Part shown: in pieces, positions 54,757 through 64,000 of the stretch | How the letters are laid out: each line of letters begins with the position of its first letter | How positions within the stretch are numbered: position 1 is the stretch's first letter | Assembly: GCF_030812675.1 (NCBI RefSeq) | Contig: NZ_JAUSTE010000015.1 | Span: forward strand, 1 to 64,000 | DNA length: 64,000 nt | Reading direction: 5' to 3' | Origin: Sinomonas atrocyanea | Lineage (GTDB): Bacteria > Actinomycetota > Actinomycetes > Actinomycetales > Micrococcaceae | The notes under the pieces: model-generated | The model's database searches: none | Seen by the model: only the letters and a program-made list of their open reading frames with translations | What the model was told of the DNA's origin: nothing | Translations under genes and position numbers: made by a program

Positions 54757-57192
54757 GTGGCCCCGCCAGAGGACAGAGCGCGTTCCGACGCCGCGTCCCC
54801 GGCGGGGCCGCTGCCGTCCACGGCGCCCCCGGACCTCGGGCTCGACGCCGCCGCCGTGGCCGAGCGCGAGGCCGCCGGGCTCGTGAACACCCTGGACCGG
54901 CACACCTCCCGGCCGGTGTGGCAGATCGCGCGGAGCCACCTCTTCACCGTCTTCAACCTCATTCTGGGCCTGTGCGGGGCCACGCTCGTGGCGCTGGGCC
55001 GCTGGCTGGACCTCATGTTCCTCGCCGCCGCGGCGGCGAACATCACCATCGGCTTCGTCCAGGAGCTGCAGGCCAAGCGCCGGCTGGACCGCCTCGCGGT
55101 GCTCGAGCAGAGCCCGGTCCGGGTGCTCCGGTCCGGTGCCCCCGCGGAGGTGGCGCCCGATCGGGTGGTGATGGACGACGTCGTGCTCCTCCGCCGCGGC
55201 GACCAGATCCCGGTGGACGGCACGGTGCTGGGCGCCGAGGAGCTCGACGTGGACGAGTCGATGCTCACCGGCGAGTCGGTGCCCGTGTCCAAGGCCGTCG
55301 GCTCGTCGGTCTCCTCCGGCTCGTCGGTGGTCGCTGGCCACGGCAGCATCCGCGTGACGGCCCTCGGGGCCGGTTCCCGCGCCGAGCGGCTCACGGCCGA
55401 GGCGCGGCGCTTCACCGAGGTCGGGTCCGAGCTCCGGGACGCCCTGGCCCGGGTGGTCCGCTGGATCAGCCTGGTGATCGTGCCCATGATCGCCGTGGTG
55501 CTCAACGGCCAGCTGCAGGCTGCCGGCGGATGGGCGGCGTCCTTCGAGTCCGGCGCCTGGCGCGACGCCCTCGTGGCAGCGGTCGCCTCCGTGACCATCA
55601 TGGTCCCGCAGGGCCTCGCCCTCCTGACCACTGTCTCGTTCGCCGTCGCGGCCGTGCGCCTCGCCCGCGGGCGCGTCCTGGTCGAGGAGCTCGCCGCCGT
55701 CGAGGTGCTCGCCCGCGTGGACGTGCTGTGCTTCGACAAGACGGGGACCCTCACCGAGGGCGGGATCCATGTCGAGGACGCGTTCCCCGTGCACGGGCCG
55801 GCCGGACCGCTGCCGGGCTGGGACCGTGCCCTTGCCTGGATCGGCGCGGACCCGGACGCGAATCCCACCGCGGCGGCCCTGGCCGAGCGGTTCTCGGCGC
55901 CGCCGGACCGCGCCCCCTCCCGGGTCATCCCGTTCTCGTCCGCCCGGCGCTGGAGCGCGGTCCAGTTCGACGGCGGCACGGCAGACGGCGCGTGGCTGCT
56001 CGGCGCCCCCGAGACCCTGCTCGGACAGGACCCGGGCTCCGCCCCGGCCCGGCAGGCAGCGGCCGAGGCCGCGGTGCGGGGGCTGCGCGCCGTGGTCCTG
56101 TGCCGTGCCGACCGGCTCCCCGCGGGCGGTGCGCTGCCCGCCCGGGTGCGGGCCGCCGTCGTGCTCGCCTTCCGCGAGCGCCTGCGTCCCGACGCGGCCG
56201 AGACCCTCGCCTACTTCCGTGAGCAGGGGGTGGACCTCAAGGTCGTCTCGGGGGACAGCCCGGGCACGGTCGCCGCCGCGGCGAGGGCGGCGGGAATGGA
56301 CGCGGCGGACCCGGTGGACGCGCGGACGCTGCCCGAGGATCCTGCTCAGCTGGCGGACGCACTCGAGCGGCACAGCGTCTTCGGCCGGGTCGGGCCGGAG
56401 CAGAAGAGGGCCATGGTGCGGGCCCTGCAGGCGCGCGGCCACGTCGTGGCGATGACCGGGGACGGGGTGAACGACGCGCTCGCGCTCAAGGCAGCGGACC
56501 TCGGGATCGCCATGGGCACGGCCGCCCCGGCGACCAAGGCGGTGGCCCGGCTCGTGCTCCTCGACGGCCGCTTCTCGCGACTGCCGGCGGTGGTCGCGGA
56601 GGGGCGGCAGGTCATCGCCAACATCGAGCGGGTCTCCCGGCTGTTCCTGACCAAGACCGTCTACGCGTTCCTGCTGGGGATCAGCTTCGGCGCGCTGGCC
56701 TGGGCGTTCCCGTTCCTGCCGCGGCAGCTCTCGACCTCGGACTTCCTCATGCTGGGCTTCCCGGCCTCCGTGCTGGCCCTCCTGCCCAACACCCGCCGCT
56801 ACGTGCCGGGCTTCCTGCGGCGCGCGGTCACGGCCGCGGTGCCCTCGGGCCTCGCGATGGCGGTCGCGATCCTGGGGGTGTACGCGTACGGCCGGTGGGC
56901 CACGGACGCCTCCCAGGAGCAGATCGAGGCGGCAGCGTTCATCACCCTCACCGTGAGCGGACTCTGGGTCCTCGTCATCGCGGCGCGCCCGCTCACCCGC
57001 TGGCGGCTGCTCCTCGTGGGATCCATGTACGCCGGAACGGTTGCCGTGCTGACGGTGCCCGCCTCCCTCCAGTACCACCAGCTCGCGGACCCGGACGCGC
57101 AGCTGACCCTCGCGGCCCTTGCCTTCGCCGCCGGCGCCTGCGTGGTCATCGAGGCGGCCCACCAGGTGCTCAGGCGCCGCCTTCGGGCGTGA
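54757..57192 (+). CDS. P-type ATPase, CtpE-like calcium transporter
   Basis: An 811-residue cation pump. The actuator loop has [15 protein letters not shown], the helix-4 motif is [17 protein letters not shown], the phosphorylation site is [11 protein letters not shown] (Asp327), and the hinge is [29 protein letters not shown] instead of the PEGL of SERCA pumps, together with the overall pattern, resembles Mycobacterium CtpE, reported as a calcium importer. GTG start, 25 nt after purL. The last 23 nt overlap the end of the convergent alcohol dehydrogenase gene. Confidence 0.88.
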   Translation: MAPPEDRARSDAASPAGPLPSTAPPDLGLDAAAVAEREAAGLVNTLDRHTSRPVWQIARSHLFTVFNLILGLCGATLVALGRWLDLMFLAAAAANITIGFVQELQAKRRLDRLAVLEQSPVRVLRSGAPAEVAPDRVVMDDVVLLRRGDQIPVDGTVLGAEELDVDESMLTGESVPVSKAVGSSVSSGSSVVAGHGSIRVTALGAGSRAERLTAEARRFTEVGSELRDALARVVRWISLVIVPMIAVVLNGQLQAAGGWAASFESGAWRDALVAAVASVTIMVPQGLALLTTVSFAVAAVRLARGRVLVEELAAVEVLARVDVLCFDKTGTLTEGGIHVEDAFPVHGPAGPLPGWDRALAWIGADPDANPTAAALAERFSAPPDRAPSRVIPFSSARRWSAVQFDGGTADGAWLLGAPETLLGQDPGSAPARQAAAEAAVRGLRAVVLCRADRLPAGGALPARVRAAVVLAFRERLRPDAAETLAYFREQGVDLKVVSGDSPGTVAAAARAAGMDAADPVDARTLPEDPAQLADALERHSVFGRVGPEQKRAMVRALQARGHVVAMTGDGVNDALALKAADLGIAMGTAAPATKAVARLVLLDGRFSRLPAVVAEGRQVIANIERVSRLFLTKTVYAFLLGISFGALAWAFPFLPRQLSTSDFLMLGFPASVLALLPNTRRYVPGFLRRAVTAAVPSGLAMAVAILGVYAYGRWATDASQEQIEAAAFITLTVSGLWVLVIAARPLTRWRLLLVGSMYAGTVAVLTVPASLQYHQLADPDAQLTLAALAFAAGACVVIEAAHQVLRRRLRA

Positions 57193-58192
57193 CCTCGAGG
57201 ACGGCGGCCCCGGTGATCCTGTCGCCGGCGAGGTCCGCGAGCGCCCGGTCCGCCTCCTCGAAGGCGTAGGGCACCGTGGTGGTGCGCACGGGGATCTCGG
57301 CCGCCAGCCGGAAGAACTCCTCGCCGTCCGCGCGCGTGTTGGCGGTGACGCTGCGCAGCTGCCGCTCCTGGAAGAGGTGCTCCTGGTAGTTCAGGGACGG
57401 GATGTCGCTGAGGTGGATTCCGGCGACGGCCAGGGTCCCGCCGCGGTCCAGAGCGGCCAGGGCGGGCGGGACGAGCGTGCCCACGGGCGCGAAGAGGATC
57501 GCCGCATCGAGCTTCTCGGGCGGCTCCTCGTCGGCGCCGCCGGCCCACACGGCGCCCAGGTCCAGCGCGAGCTGCCGGGCCTCCGGGGCGCGCGTCATGA
57601 CGTAGACGGACGCGCCGCGGTGCAGTGCGAGCTGCGCGGTGATGTGGGCGCTGCCGCCGAACCCGTAGATCCCGAGCCGGCCGCCGTCCGGGAGCGCGGC
57701 CCGCTGCAGCGCCCGGTAGCCGATGATGCCCGAGCACAGCAGCGGCGCGGCCTCGCGGTCGCTGAACGCGCCCGGGATCGGGTAGGCGAAGTCCTCGCGC
57801 ACGACGGCGAGCTCCGCGTACCCGCCGTCGTCGTCCCACCCGGTGAAGCGGGGTGCTGTGCAGAGGTTCTCGCGGCCGGTGCGGCAGAACCGGCAGGTCC
57901 CGCAGGTGCCGCGCAGCCAGGCGATGCCGACGCGATCGCCGGGCTGGAAGCGGGTGGCGCCGGGACCGAGCGCCTCGACGCGGCCCACGGCCTCGTGGCC
58001 GGGGATGACGCCGTGGTGCCGTGGGTCCAGGTCCCCTTCGGCGAGGTGCAGATCGGTGCGGCACACGCCGCAGGCCGAGACGCGCACCAGGACCTCCCCC
58101 GGGCCCGGGACGGGATCAGGCCGCTCGCCGAACGCCAGCGGCCCGTGGCTGCCGCCCGCCGGTCCCGGCCGGTCCACCCACCACGCGCGCAT
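57170..58192 (-). CDS. zinc-dependent alcohol dehydrogenase
   Basis: A 340-residue medium-chain dehydrogenase. Catalytic zinc ligands are in [15 protein letters not shown] and [11 protein letters not shown]. The structural zinc site is [15 protein letters not shown], and the coenzyme motif is [17 protein letters not shown]. It is close to AdhA-type enzymes of actinobacteria (zinc-binding alcohol dehydrogenase family protein), which oxidise ethanol and other primary alcohols with NAD(P). ATG 58192 directly starts the conserved [11 protein letters not shown]. An array of 21-bp repeats lies 76-193 bp upstream of its start. Confidence 0.9.
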   Translation of the reverse strand: MRAWWVDRPGPAGGSHGPLAFGERPDPVPGPGEVLVRVSACGVCRTDLHLAEGDLDPRHHGVIPGHEAVGRVEALGPGATRFQPGDRVGIAWLRGTCGTCRFCRTGRENLCTAPRFTGWDDDGGYAELAVVREDFAYPIPGAFSDREAAPLLCSGIIGYRALQRAALPDGGRLGIYGFGGSAHITAQLALHRGASVYVMTRAPEARQLALDLGAVWAGGADEEPPEKLDAAILFAPVGTLVPPALAALDRGGTLAVAGIHLSDIPSLNYQEHLFQERQLRSVTANTRADGEEFFRLAAEIPVRTTTVPYAFEEADRALADLAGDRITGAAVLEVTPEGGA

Positions 58193-58267
58193 GGCGCCAT
58201 TCTCGCGCGGCGGCGCCCTGGCAGGACAGGGGCAACCGCCCCCCTGCACCCCCTACGTGCACCCCCC

Positions 58268-58384
58268 TACGTTGAGGGGTCACCTCCCAACGTTGAGGGG
58301 TCACATCCCTACGTTGAGGGGTCACATCCCTACGTTGAGGGGTCACATCCCTGACCATTCAACGCAGGGACATGACCCCTCAAC
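58268..58384. repeat. array of 21-bp repeats, four direct and one inverted
   Basis: Four head-to-tail 21-bp units beginning TACGTTGAGGGGTCACATCC lie at 58268-58288, 58289-58309, 58310-58330 and 58331-58351. The first two differ at single positions. An inverted copy follows at 58364-58384 (GGGACATGACCCCTCAAC inside it). The array has no spacers, so it is not CRISPR. It lies between the amylase stop codon and the alcohol dehydrogenase start, on the upstream side of the latter. Confidence 0.9.
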
Positions 58385-58403
58385 TAGAGGAGGGCGATGC
58401 TTC

Positions 58404-61400
58404 TCAGCCCGAGACGATGGTGACGAGGTGCGTGGTCGGGTCGTACCGGAAGGCCACCGGGCCGCCCGGATGGTCGAAGCCGATGTTCGGCCCGTTGAGG
58501 GCACCGTTGGTCCCGTAGTTCACGTCCCACGACCCGTTGAGCGCCGCCTTGAACGAGTACGAACCTGCAGGCAGCGAGCCGAGCCTCAGGATCCAGCCCT
58601 GCGAGCGCGGGTCCCACGTGGCCGCCGTCCCGGTGCACCCCGGGTCCCAGTCGCCCGCACACCCCGCGAGGTGCTGGTAGGTACCGGGGAAGTTCACCGA
58701 GGAGGGCTGGGTGGCCGGCTGGCCCGCCACCACGAGGTGGGTCGAGTCGTTGTAGCTGAACACGACGGTGCCCCCGGGGTGGTCGAGGGAGATGTTGGGC
58801 CCGTTCGGTGCGCCGCCCATCCCGTAGTTGACGTCCCAGGACTTGTTGAGCGCGGCCTTGAAGGAGTAGCTGCCCTGCGGGAGCGTGTACGTCCCGCGCC
58901 AGACCCCCTGCGCTGGATCGAACGCCAGCTGCGCCTGCGGGCACGCGGGCTGCCAGTCGCCCGGGCAGCCCATCGCCGTGTTGAGCGTCCCGGCCACCGC
59001 CACGGCCGACGGCTGGGCCGCGTGCTCTGACACCGAGGTCCCGTGGGTGTCCTGCCGGTAGGTGAAGGTGAGCCGTCCGCCGGGGTGGGTGAGCGTGATG
59101 TTAGCCCCGTTGGGCGTCCCTCCGTCGCCGTAGTTCTGGGTCCAGGACCCGTTGAGCGCCGTCTTGAACTGGTACGTCCCGGCAGGGAGGTCGAGGGTGA
59201 GGCGCCACTCGGAGGCGATCGGGTCGTACTGGGCCATGGTGGCCTGGCACGCCGGGTCCCAGTCGCCGGCGCAGCCGGCGAGGTGCTGGATGTCACCGGC
59301 CACGGTCACGGAGAGCGGCTGCGGCGCGGGGCCCTTGGGCGCGTCCGGGTCGACCGGCGTGGGCACGACGGCGGAGGCGGTCGCCGACGTGGCGGTGTGG
59401 CCCGCGTTGTCGAGCGAGATGGCCCGGTACTCGAGCGGGGTGCCCGGCGTCATGCCCTTCGTGGCGTCGAAGACCTGGTACGGGTAGGTGTCGTCGGTGC
59501 CGATGTTGTGCCATTGACCGGCGGCTCCCGCGGCACCGGGGACCCTGGCCTGGAAGGTGACCTCGTAGAACGAGTCATGCGGCAGGTCCGCGGTGACGTT
59601 GACGCGCGTGTTGTCACCGCCGGCCGCGGCCGGGGCGCCGAGGGTGGGCACGGGGGCTGCGGCCGAGTCGGGGATGCGGCCCGCGGACTCGTAGACCACC
59701 GCGGAGAAGGCGGGGACTGTCACGGTCAGCGTCTTGTCCGCCGCGGTCTTGAGCCGGTCCGCGGCGCCCTCACCGAACACCTTCGCGAACGGACGCTGGG
59801 CGATGTAGGTGGGCACGGCGGCGGTGCGGGCCGCGGCGGTGTTGTTCAGGGCCACGACGTACTCGCGCTGGGCGGCCGCGTCGATGCGCGAGAACGCGTA
59901 CACGCCGGGCGTCGTCTCGGCGTACCGGTCCTGGTGGGCGCCCGTGCGGAGGGCCGGGTTCTCCTTGACCACCTTCGCGAGGTCCGCGATCGAGGTGTAG
60001 AGCGGATGCGTGGTGACGTAGTTGTCCGAGGCGTGCGTCGCCGTCGTCCCCAGGAGCGGATCGGCGAGGTACTCCGGGGTCTTCGACGCGAACATGTCCT
60101 GCCGCGCGAGCTGGTCCCCGCCGGTGCCGGTGAAGCCCTGCTCGTCGCCGTAGTAGACGATCGGGTTGCCGCGGGAGAAGTACATGAGCTCGTTGGCGAG
60201 CCGGTCGCGGGCCACCTTCTCGGCGTCGGACGCCGTCGGGTTGTCCTGGTCGATGAAGGAGCCGATCCGGCCCATGTCATGGTTCCCGAGGAATGTGGGC
60301 AGCTGGTACACGTTCGAGGTCGCGGTCGTGTACCAGTCGTCGCCCTGGAAGAGCTTCTGCAGCGTGGTGGCGGGCGAGGAGGCCGAGGCGTAGGAGCGCG
60401 CCGCCTGCTGGAACGGGAAGTCGAGCACGGCCTGGACCTTGTCGGAGGTGGTGAACTTCGAGGTGAAGTCGCGCGAGGTGTCGTAGACCTCGCCGAACAT
60501 GAAGAAGTCCTTCTTCCCGACGGAGTGGGCGTAGTCGAGGATCGCCGGCGAGAACTTCTGCCAGAACGCGTCGTTGACGTGCTTCATCGTGTCGATCCGG
60601 AAGCCGTCGATCCCGAAGTCCCCGATCCACTTCTTGTACACGTCGATGAAGCCGTTGAGGACCTTCGGGTTCTCGGTGAAGAGGTCGTCGAGGCCCGAGA
60701 AGTCCCCGTAGTTGGCGCTCTCCCCCGCGAAGGTCGAGTCGCCGCGGTTGTGGTAGAGGCTCACGTCGTTGAGCCAGGCGGGGACCTTGACGTCCTGCTC
60801 GCCGGCGGGGATGTACGGGTGGTACGGGAAGGATGTGGCCGGGTCCATGGCGGGGAAGCTCGGCTGGTCGGCGACTGCGGCGTCGTCGAACGCCGTCCCC
60901 GAGGCGTCCTTGTACGGGGAGGCGGTCTTGCTCAGGTAGGGCATGCGGGAGCCCTCCTGGTACTTGATGACGTCCGCCGTGTGGTTGGTGATGATGTCGA
61001 AGTAGACCTTCATGCCCCGCGCGTGCGCCTTCGTGATGAGGTCGCCGAGCTCGGCGTTCGTGCCGAGGTGCGGGTCGATCTGGGTGAAGTCGGTGATCCA
61101 GTAGCCGTGGTAGCCGGCGCTGTGGTCCTCGGGCTGGACGGCCTTGTTCTTGAAGCTGGGGGTGAGCCAGATGGCCGTGGCGCCCAGGCCCTGGATGTAG
61201 TCCAGCTTGCCGGTCAGGCCCTTGAGGTCGCCGCCGTGGTAGAAGCCCTTGTTGGTCGGGTCGAAGCCGGAGACCATCGGATCCGCGCCGAGGCCGCCCT
61301 GGTCGTTGGCCGCGGTGCCGTTGGCGAAGCGGTCCGTCATCACGAAGTAGTAGTTCTCGGTGCCCGCCGCCGTCCGGAACGAATGCGCCGCCCCGGGGCC

Positions 61401-61544
61401 ACCGGCGTCGGACGACGGCGGCGGGGCGGCCGTCGCGGTCGCGGCACCGCCGAGGGCGAGGGCGGCGGCGAGGACGACGGCGGTGCTGGCCGCCGTCGCC
61501 CTCGGGGAGCGGGCGGGGCGCGGGCAGACAGGGCGGTACCGCAT
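58404..61544 (-). CDS. secreted alpha-amylase (GH13) with three X25-type modules
   Basis: A 1046-residue extracellular glycosidase. After a signal peptide (STAVVLAAALALGGAATATAA), the GH13 barrel carries the catalytic set Asp318 (GFRIDTMKHV), Glu352 (FMFGEVYD) and Asp423 (FLGNHDMGR), plus DIITNHT. A C-terminal beta domain and a linker domain follow. The last 305 residues are three roughly 100-residue repeats, each with a G-C-x-GDW-x-P-x-C and FK-x-ALN-x-SW motif, typical of the X25 modules of bacterial pullulanases. It hydrolyses starch-like glucans. GGAGG lies 5 nt before the ATG. Confidence 0.93.
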   Translation of the reverse strand: MRYRPVCPRPARSPRATAASTAVVLAAALALGGAATATAAPPPSSDAGGPGAAHSFRTAAGTENYYFVMTDRFANGTAANDQGGLGADPMVSGFDPTNKGFYHGGDLKGLTGKLDYIQGLGATAIWLTPSFKNKAVQPEDHSAGYHGYWITDFTQIDPHLGTNAELGDLITKAHARGMKVYFDIITNHTADVIKYQEGSRMPYLSKTASPYKDASGTAFDDAAVADQPSFPAMDPATSFPYHPYIPAGEQDVKVPAWLNDVSLYHNRGDSTFAGESANYGDFSGLDDLFTENPKVLNGFIDVYKKWIGDFGIDGFRIDTMKHVNDAFWQKFSPAILDYAHSVGKKDFFMFGEVYDTSRDFTSKFTTSDKVQAVLDFPFQQAARSYASASSPATTLQKLFQGDDWYTTATSNVYQLPTFLGNHDMGRIGSFIDQDNPTASDAEKVARDRLANELMYFSRGNPIVYYGDEQGFTGTGGDQLARQDMFASKTPEYLADPLLGTTATHASDNYVTTHPLYTSIADLAKVVKENPALRTGAHQDRYAETTPGVYAFSRIDAAAQREYVVALNNTAAARTAAVPTYIAQRPFAKVFGEGAADRLKTAADKTLTVTVPAFSAVVYESAGRIPDSAAAPVPTLGAPAAAGGDNTRVNVTADLPHDSFYEVTFQARVPGAAGAAGQWHNIGTDDTYPYQVFDATKGMTPGTPLEYRAISLDNAGHTATSATASAVVPTPVDPDAPKGPAPQPLSVTVAGDIQHLAGCAGDWDPACQATMAQYDPIASEWRLTLDLPAGTYQFKTALNGSWTQNYGDGGTPNGANITLTHPGGRLTFTYRQDTHGTSVSEHAAQPSAVAVAGTLNTAMGCPGDWQPACPQAQLAFDPAQGVWRGTYTLPQGSYSFKAALNKSWDVNYGMGGAPNGPNISLDHPGGTVVFSYNDSTHLVVAGQPATQPSSVNFPGTYQHLAGCAGDWDPGCTGTAATWDPRSQGWILRLGSLPAGSYSFKAALNGSWDVNYGTNGALNGPNIGFDHPGGPVAFRYDPTTHLVTIVSG

Positions 61545-61660
61545 GGAGACCTCCAGGGAAGCAGTGACCCCGCCCACTATGGTCCATGTCACACGACGTG
61601 ACAAGGAGGTCATGCCCGCGTCGCTCGACAGCATGGAGGCCGGGTGCCACCATCGTGGTC

Positions 61661-62110
61661 ATGACCTCCAGTGCGCCCGCCGACCCGCGGCTGCGGGACC
61701 TGGCCCTGCTGCGGCGCGTGCGGGACCGCATCGACAGGGAGTACGCCGAGCCGCTCAACGTCGAGGCGCTCGCGCGCGGCATCCACGTCTCGGCCGGCCA
61801 CCTGAGCCGCCAGTTCCGGGCCGCCTACGGCGAGTCGGTCTACCAGTACCTGATGACCCGGCGCATCGAGCGGGCCATGGCGCTGCTGCGGGTCGGCGCG
61901 CTCAGCGTCACCGAGGTCTGCTTCGCCGTCGGCTTCTCCTCCCTGGGCACGTTCAGCACCCGCTTCGCCGAGCTGGTCGGGGTCCCGCCGAGCGTGTACC
62001 GCGACCAGGGCGCCGACGTCAGTGCGGGCATGCTCCCGTGCATCGCCAAGCAGGTCACCAGACCGATCAGGAATCAAGAAGCACGGCTCCCGGTGGCGTA
62101 CGTACCGTGA
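61661..62110 (+). CDS. AraC-family regulator (DNA-binding domain only)
   Basis: A 149-residue protein with just the two helix-turn-helix units of AraC (about 20-115): PLNVEALARGIHVSAGHLSRQFRAAYGESVYQY and SVTEVCFAVGFSSLGTFSTRF in sequence. There is no N-terminal sensor domain. ATG 61661 fits homology but lacks a clear ribosome-binding site; GTG 61655 is possible. It precedes a VOC protein gene by 4 nt, a common AraC-glyoxalase pairing in actinobacteria, and is divergent from the amylase gene. Confidence 0.85.
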   Translation: MTSSAPADPRLRDLALLRRVRDRIDREYAEPLNVEALARGIHVSAGHLSRQFRAAYGESVYQYLMTRRIERAMALLRVGALSVTEVCFAVGFSSLGTFSTRFAELVGVPPSVYRDQGADVSAGMLPCIAKQVTRPIRNQEARLPVAYVP

Positions 62111-62114
62111 AGCC

Positions 62115-62524
<410 letters not shown>

Positions 62525-62525
<1 letters not shown>

Positions 62526-62917
62526 TGTGCCACCCCGCCTGGGCCCCGGCCCGCGCGCCCGCGCCGTGCCCGCGCGAGCTCGTGCGGGTGCGGCGCCTCC
62601 GGGATCTGATCGACCGGGACGGCGCGAGGAGGGTCCGGGCCGCGCACGACGACCGGCGGCTCCCGCTCGACGTCGCGGCCCTCGCCCTGGCGGCGTGCTC
62701 CGGCATCCCCCCGGCGCAGCTCACGCGCGAGTTTATGCGCGGATACGGGGTGTCGCCGGAGGAGTACGCCTCTGCCGGGGGCCCGGCGGCGCTGGGTCTC
62801 CCTCCGAGCGTCGCTGGCCTCCGCGGCGTCCGCGGCGTCCGCGGCGTCCGCGGCGTCCGCGGAGAGGAAATGCCCTGCCCTTCGGTCATTGCCCCGGCCT
62901 TCAGCGCAGGGCTCTGA
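62525..62917 (+). pseudogene. truncated AraC-like fragment with 9-bp repeat tail
   Basis: A 130-residue frame beginning at TGATG after the VOC gene. Residues 19-82 (RVRRLRDLIDRDGARRV ... LALAACSGIPPAQLTREF) align by pattern with the first helix-turn-helix of the nearby AraC protein. The second unit is missing and replaced by Gly-Val-Arg repeats from four copies of the 9-bp unit GCGGCGTCC (62823-62858). The stop lies inside a long hairpin. It may be a decayed duplicate or a small single-HTH protein. Confidence 0.55.
62823..62858. repeat. four tandem 9-bp repeats
   Basis: GCGGCGTCC repeated four times without change, followed by a partial copy. In the AraC-like frame they read as Gly-Val-Arg repeats. 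A slippage-prone simple repeat. Confidence 0.9.
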
Positions 62918-62935
62918 CCGAAGCGCAGGGCATTT
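62868..62935. terminator. long hairpin after the AraC-VOC operon
   Basis: Arms of 21 nt (starting AAATGCCCTGCCC, ending GCGCAGGGCATTT) match at 20 of 21 positions around a 26-nt loop that itself contains GCAGGGC. The right arm includes the stop codon of the truncated AraC-like frame. It probably ends the AraC-VOC transcript. Confidence 0.75.
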
Positions 62936-62962
62936 GGGCGACGCCTGCGGATCCGGGGTCTG

Positions 62963-62980
62963 CTCAGGGTGAACCCTGAG
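62963..62980. promoter_or_regulatory. 18-bp palindrome
   Basis: CTCAGGGT-GA-ACCCTGAG is a perfect palindrome 35 bp before the next start codon. CATAAT (63003-63008) lies downstream of it, 7 nt from the GTG, and looks like a -10 box. The arrangement suggests a regulated, near-leaderless promoter. Confidence 0.5.
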
Positions 62981-63014
62981 GACGCGCACGGCGGCCGGCG
63001 CCCATAATGGGACG

Positions 63015-63476
63015 GTGACCACCCCCGGCAACGCCCCTCGGCGGAATCCCTACCGGGACCCCAGCGCCTACTGGCCCGACGGGGTCCCGCCCGGCGCCGC
63101 CGCGTCCGGCCGCGGGCTGGACGGGCTCCTGCCGGACGGCAGCCGCCGCGGCGAGGTCGTCCGCGCTGGCGGGGAACCGGTGTCGGCCGCCCCGGCCCGA
63201 CAGCGGCGGGCATCCGAGCGGAGGCCGCCCAAGCCCGTCTCCCGGCTCGCCACCGGCCTGGGCGGGGTCGCGCTCGGCCTCGGCTTCCTGGCCCTGACCC
63301 TCGGCACCGTTCCGTGGATCGGCGCCTTCCTTGCCGCCGGCCCCCTCCTGGGCTCGGCCTTCGCGGCATGGGGATCCTTCGCCCGCTCCAAGGTGCGGGC
63401 GGCGCGGGTGTCGGCGATGGCGGTCGCGGGGGTCGCGCTGAGCGCGCTGCACGTGCTCATGCTCTTCGTGCGCTGA
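63015..63476 (+). CDS. hypothetical two-helix membrane protein
   Basis: A 153-residue product: about 75 hydrophilic Pro/Arg/Gly-rich residues, then two or three helices (ATGLGGVALGLGFLALTLG, FLAAGPLLGSAFAAWGSFA, SAMAVAGVALSALHVLML). The layout resembles DUF4190-type proteins of actinobacteria. GTG start with no ribosome-binding site, but CATAAT 7 nt upstream points to a leaderless message. Function unknown. Convergent with the DUF503 gene. Confidence 0.7.
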   Translation: MTTPGNAPRRNPYRDPSAYWPDGVPPGAAASGRGLDGLLPDGSRRGEVVRAGGEPVSAAPARQRRASERRPPKPVSRLATGLGGVALGLGFLALTLGTVPWIGAFLAAGPLLGSAFAAWGSFARSKVRAARVSAMAVAGVALSALHVLMLFVR

Positions 63477-63499
63477 GCCGTCTGCAGTCCGGCCGCGGG

Positions 63500-63793
63500 T
63501 CAGTCGTCGCTGCGTGCCTCGCGCCGGCGGGCGCTGAGCAGCTCAGCCTCCGGGCGCGCCGCGACGAAGCGTTCGACGGCGTCGAGCACCTCCACGGCGT
63601 GCGCCCGGTCCGCGCTCACGAGGGCGGCGCCGATCCGTGCCCGCCGATGCAGGTCCAGGTCCCCGACCTCGGCGGCCGAGACGTCGAACCGGCGGCGCAG
63701 CTCCGCGACAATCGGCCGCACCAGGGAGCGCTTCTCCTTGAGCGAGTGCACGTCGCCGAGGAGCAGGTCGAACTCGATCCAGGCGATCCACAT
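63500..63793 (-). CDS. DUF503 (YlxP-like) protein
   Basis: A 97-residue protein: MWIAWIEFDLLLGDVHSLKEKRSLVRPIV, with the DUF503 core L-x-x-x-HSLKEKR, followed by AELRRRFDVSAAEVGDLDLHRRARIG. Small ferredoxin-like fold, often encoded near rbfA and infB in Firmicutes, function unknown. The ATG at 63793 begins the conserved region; the frame upstream of it is not homologous. Start signals are weak. Confidence 0.82.
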   Translation of the reverse strand: MWIAWIEFDLLLGDVHSLKEKRSLVRPIVAELRRRFDVSAAEVGDLDLHRRARIGAALVSADRAHAVEVLDAVERFVAARPEAELLSARRREARSDD

Positions 63794-63826
63794 GCGCCCA
63801 TTGTCCAGCGGGAAGCACCCGCTCTG

Positions 63827-63847
63827 TAGGGACATGACCCCTCAACG
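63827..63847. repeat. single inverted copy of the 21-bp repeat
   Basis: TAGGGACATGACCCCTCAAC plus G is the reverse complement of the 58268-58384 unit at 19 of 21 positions. It lies 34 bp upstream of the DUF503 start, again in an upstream intergenic position. Confidence 0.8.
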
Positions 63848-63916
63848 CTGGGGGCTGGGGCGGGAGGTGCGGACGCCCGGGTGCGGACGGCGGGGGCGGG
63901 GTCGGCGGGGACGGCC

Positions 63917-64000
63917 TCAGAGGACACCGAGGCGGGCGAGGCGCCTCCGGGCGGCGGCCTCGCTCGGTGCCATCGGGCCGAGGGCACGGCCGACGACGGC
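63917..64000 (-). CDS. 3' end of an unidentified gene
   Basis: The minus-strand frame entering at the window edge reads VGRALGPMAPSEAAARRRLA before ending in RLGVL and a TGA at 63917. The Arg/Ala-rich ending with a regular helix looks like the C-terminus of a real protein, and it is followed by non-coding sequence up to the DUF503 gene. The product cannot be identified from 27 residues. Confidence 0.45.
   Translation of the reverse strand, partial: AVVGRALGPMAPSEAAARRRLARLGVL

Noticed and set aside
52338-55979. A 1213-codon minus-strand open frame opposite purL and the P-type ATPase gene
   Set aside because: Antisense shadow with Val/Glu/Arg-rich composition and no motif, while the plus-strand frames hold clear PurL and P-ATPase signatures.
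58268-58384. CRISPR array
   Set aside because: The 21-bp units are directly abutted with no spacers, the last copy is inverted, and no cas genes are present.

Overview
The window is very GC-rich, with strong third-codon GC bias, frequent GTG starts, 4-nt ATGA/GTGA overlaps and no sign of prophage, insertion sequence or CRISPR. Gene content points to an actinobacterial chromosome, most likely Micrococcaceae (Arthrobacter/Sinomonas-like). The markers are a RamB-type regulator divergent from aceA-aceB, a small SRP RNA directly before dnaX-recR, LytR_C, DUF1918 and Rv2629-like proteins, and a CtpE-type P-ATPase. The genus is inference; no 16S gene is present.

Layout. 1-11 kb: 3' part of a serine hydrolase gene, tgt, two MFS transporters, then an overlapping operon of response regulator, histidine kinase and a TAXI-type solute-binding lipoprotein divergent from an MHS carboxylate transporter. 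A CGNR regulator/MMPL exporter pair follows, with a palindromic operator. 11-16 kb: glyoxylate shunt (ramB, aceA, aceB). 16-22.6 kb: a membrane protein, a FrnE-like DsbA protein, an Rv2629-like/DUF1918 pair, a methyltransferase, an acyl-CoA dehydrogenase and a ROK regulator. 22.7-32.7 kb: a nine-gene carbohydrate operon (three Gfo/Idh/MocA dehydrogenases, two sugar isomerase/epimerase TIM barrels, an ABC importer without its ATPase and one unknown protein) followed by a TetR regulator. Its enzyme set fits an oxidise-eliminate-hydrate-reduce (3-keto sugar) route.

32.7-44 kb: LytR_C protein, a small VapB-like protein, a HAD hydrolase, glutathione peroxidase, an M23 peptidase, tRNA-Ser(GGA), a lipoprotein, SRP RNA, dnaX (with in-frame 78-bp repeats), recR, an IPNS-like oxygenase and aspartate kinase. 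44-51 kb: two small paralogous proteins, an OhrR/MarR regulator, a subtilisin-inhibitor-like lipoprotein close to a secreted subtilase, and a 463-bp AT-richer gap that may hold a small RNA. 51-58 kb: purS-purQ-purL, the ctpE-like ATPase and a zinc alcohol dehydrogenase. 58-64 kb: an array of 21-bp repeats, a secreted alpha-amylase with three X25-type modules, an AraC/VOC operon with a decayed AraC copy, a small membrane protein, a DUF503 protein and the end of a further gene.

Several intergenic sequence families recur: terminators whose stems share an ACGACGGC base, a 21-bp GTTGAGGGGTCA repeat, and a GGTCGAGCGAAG-type element that also appears to have expanded inside dnaX.
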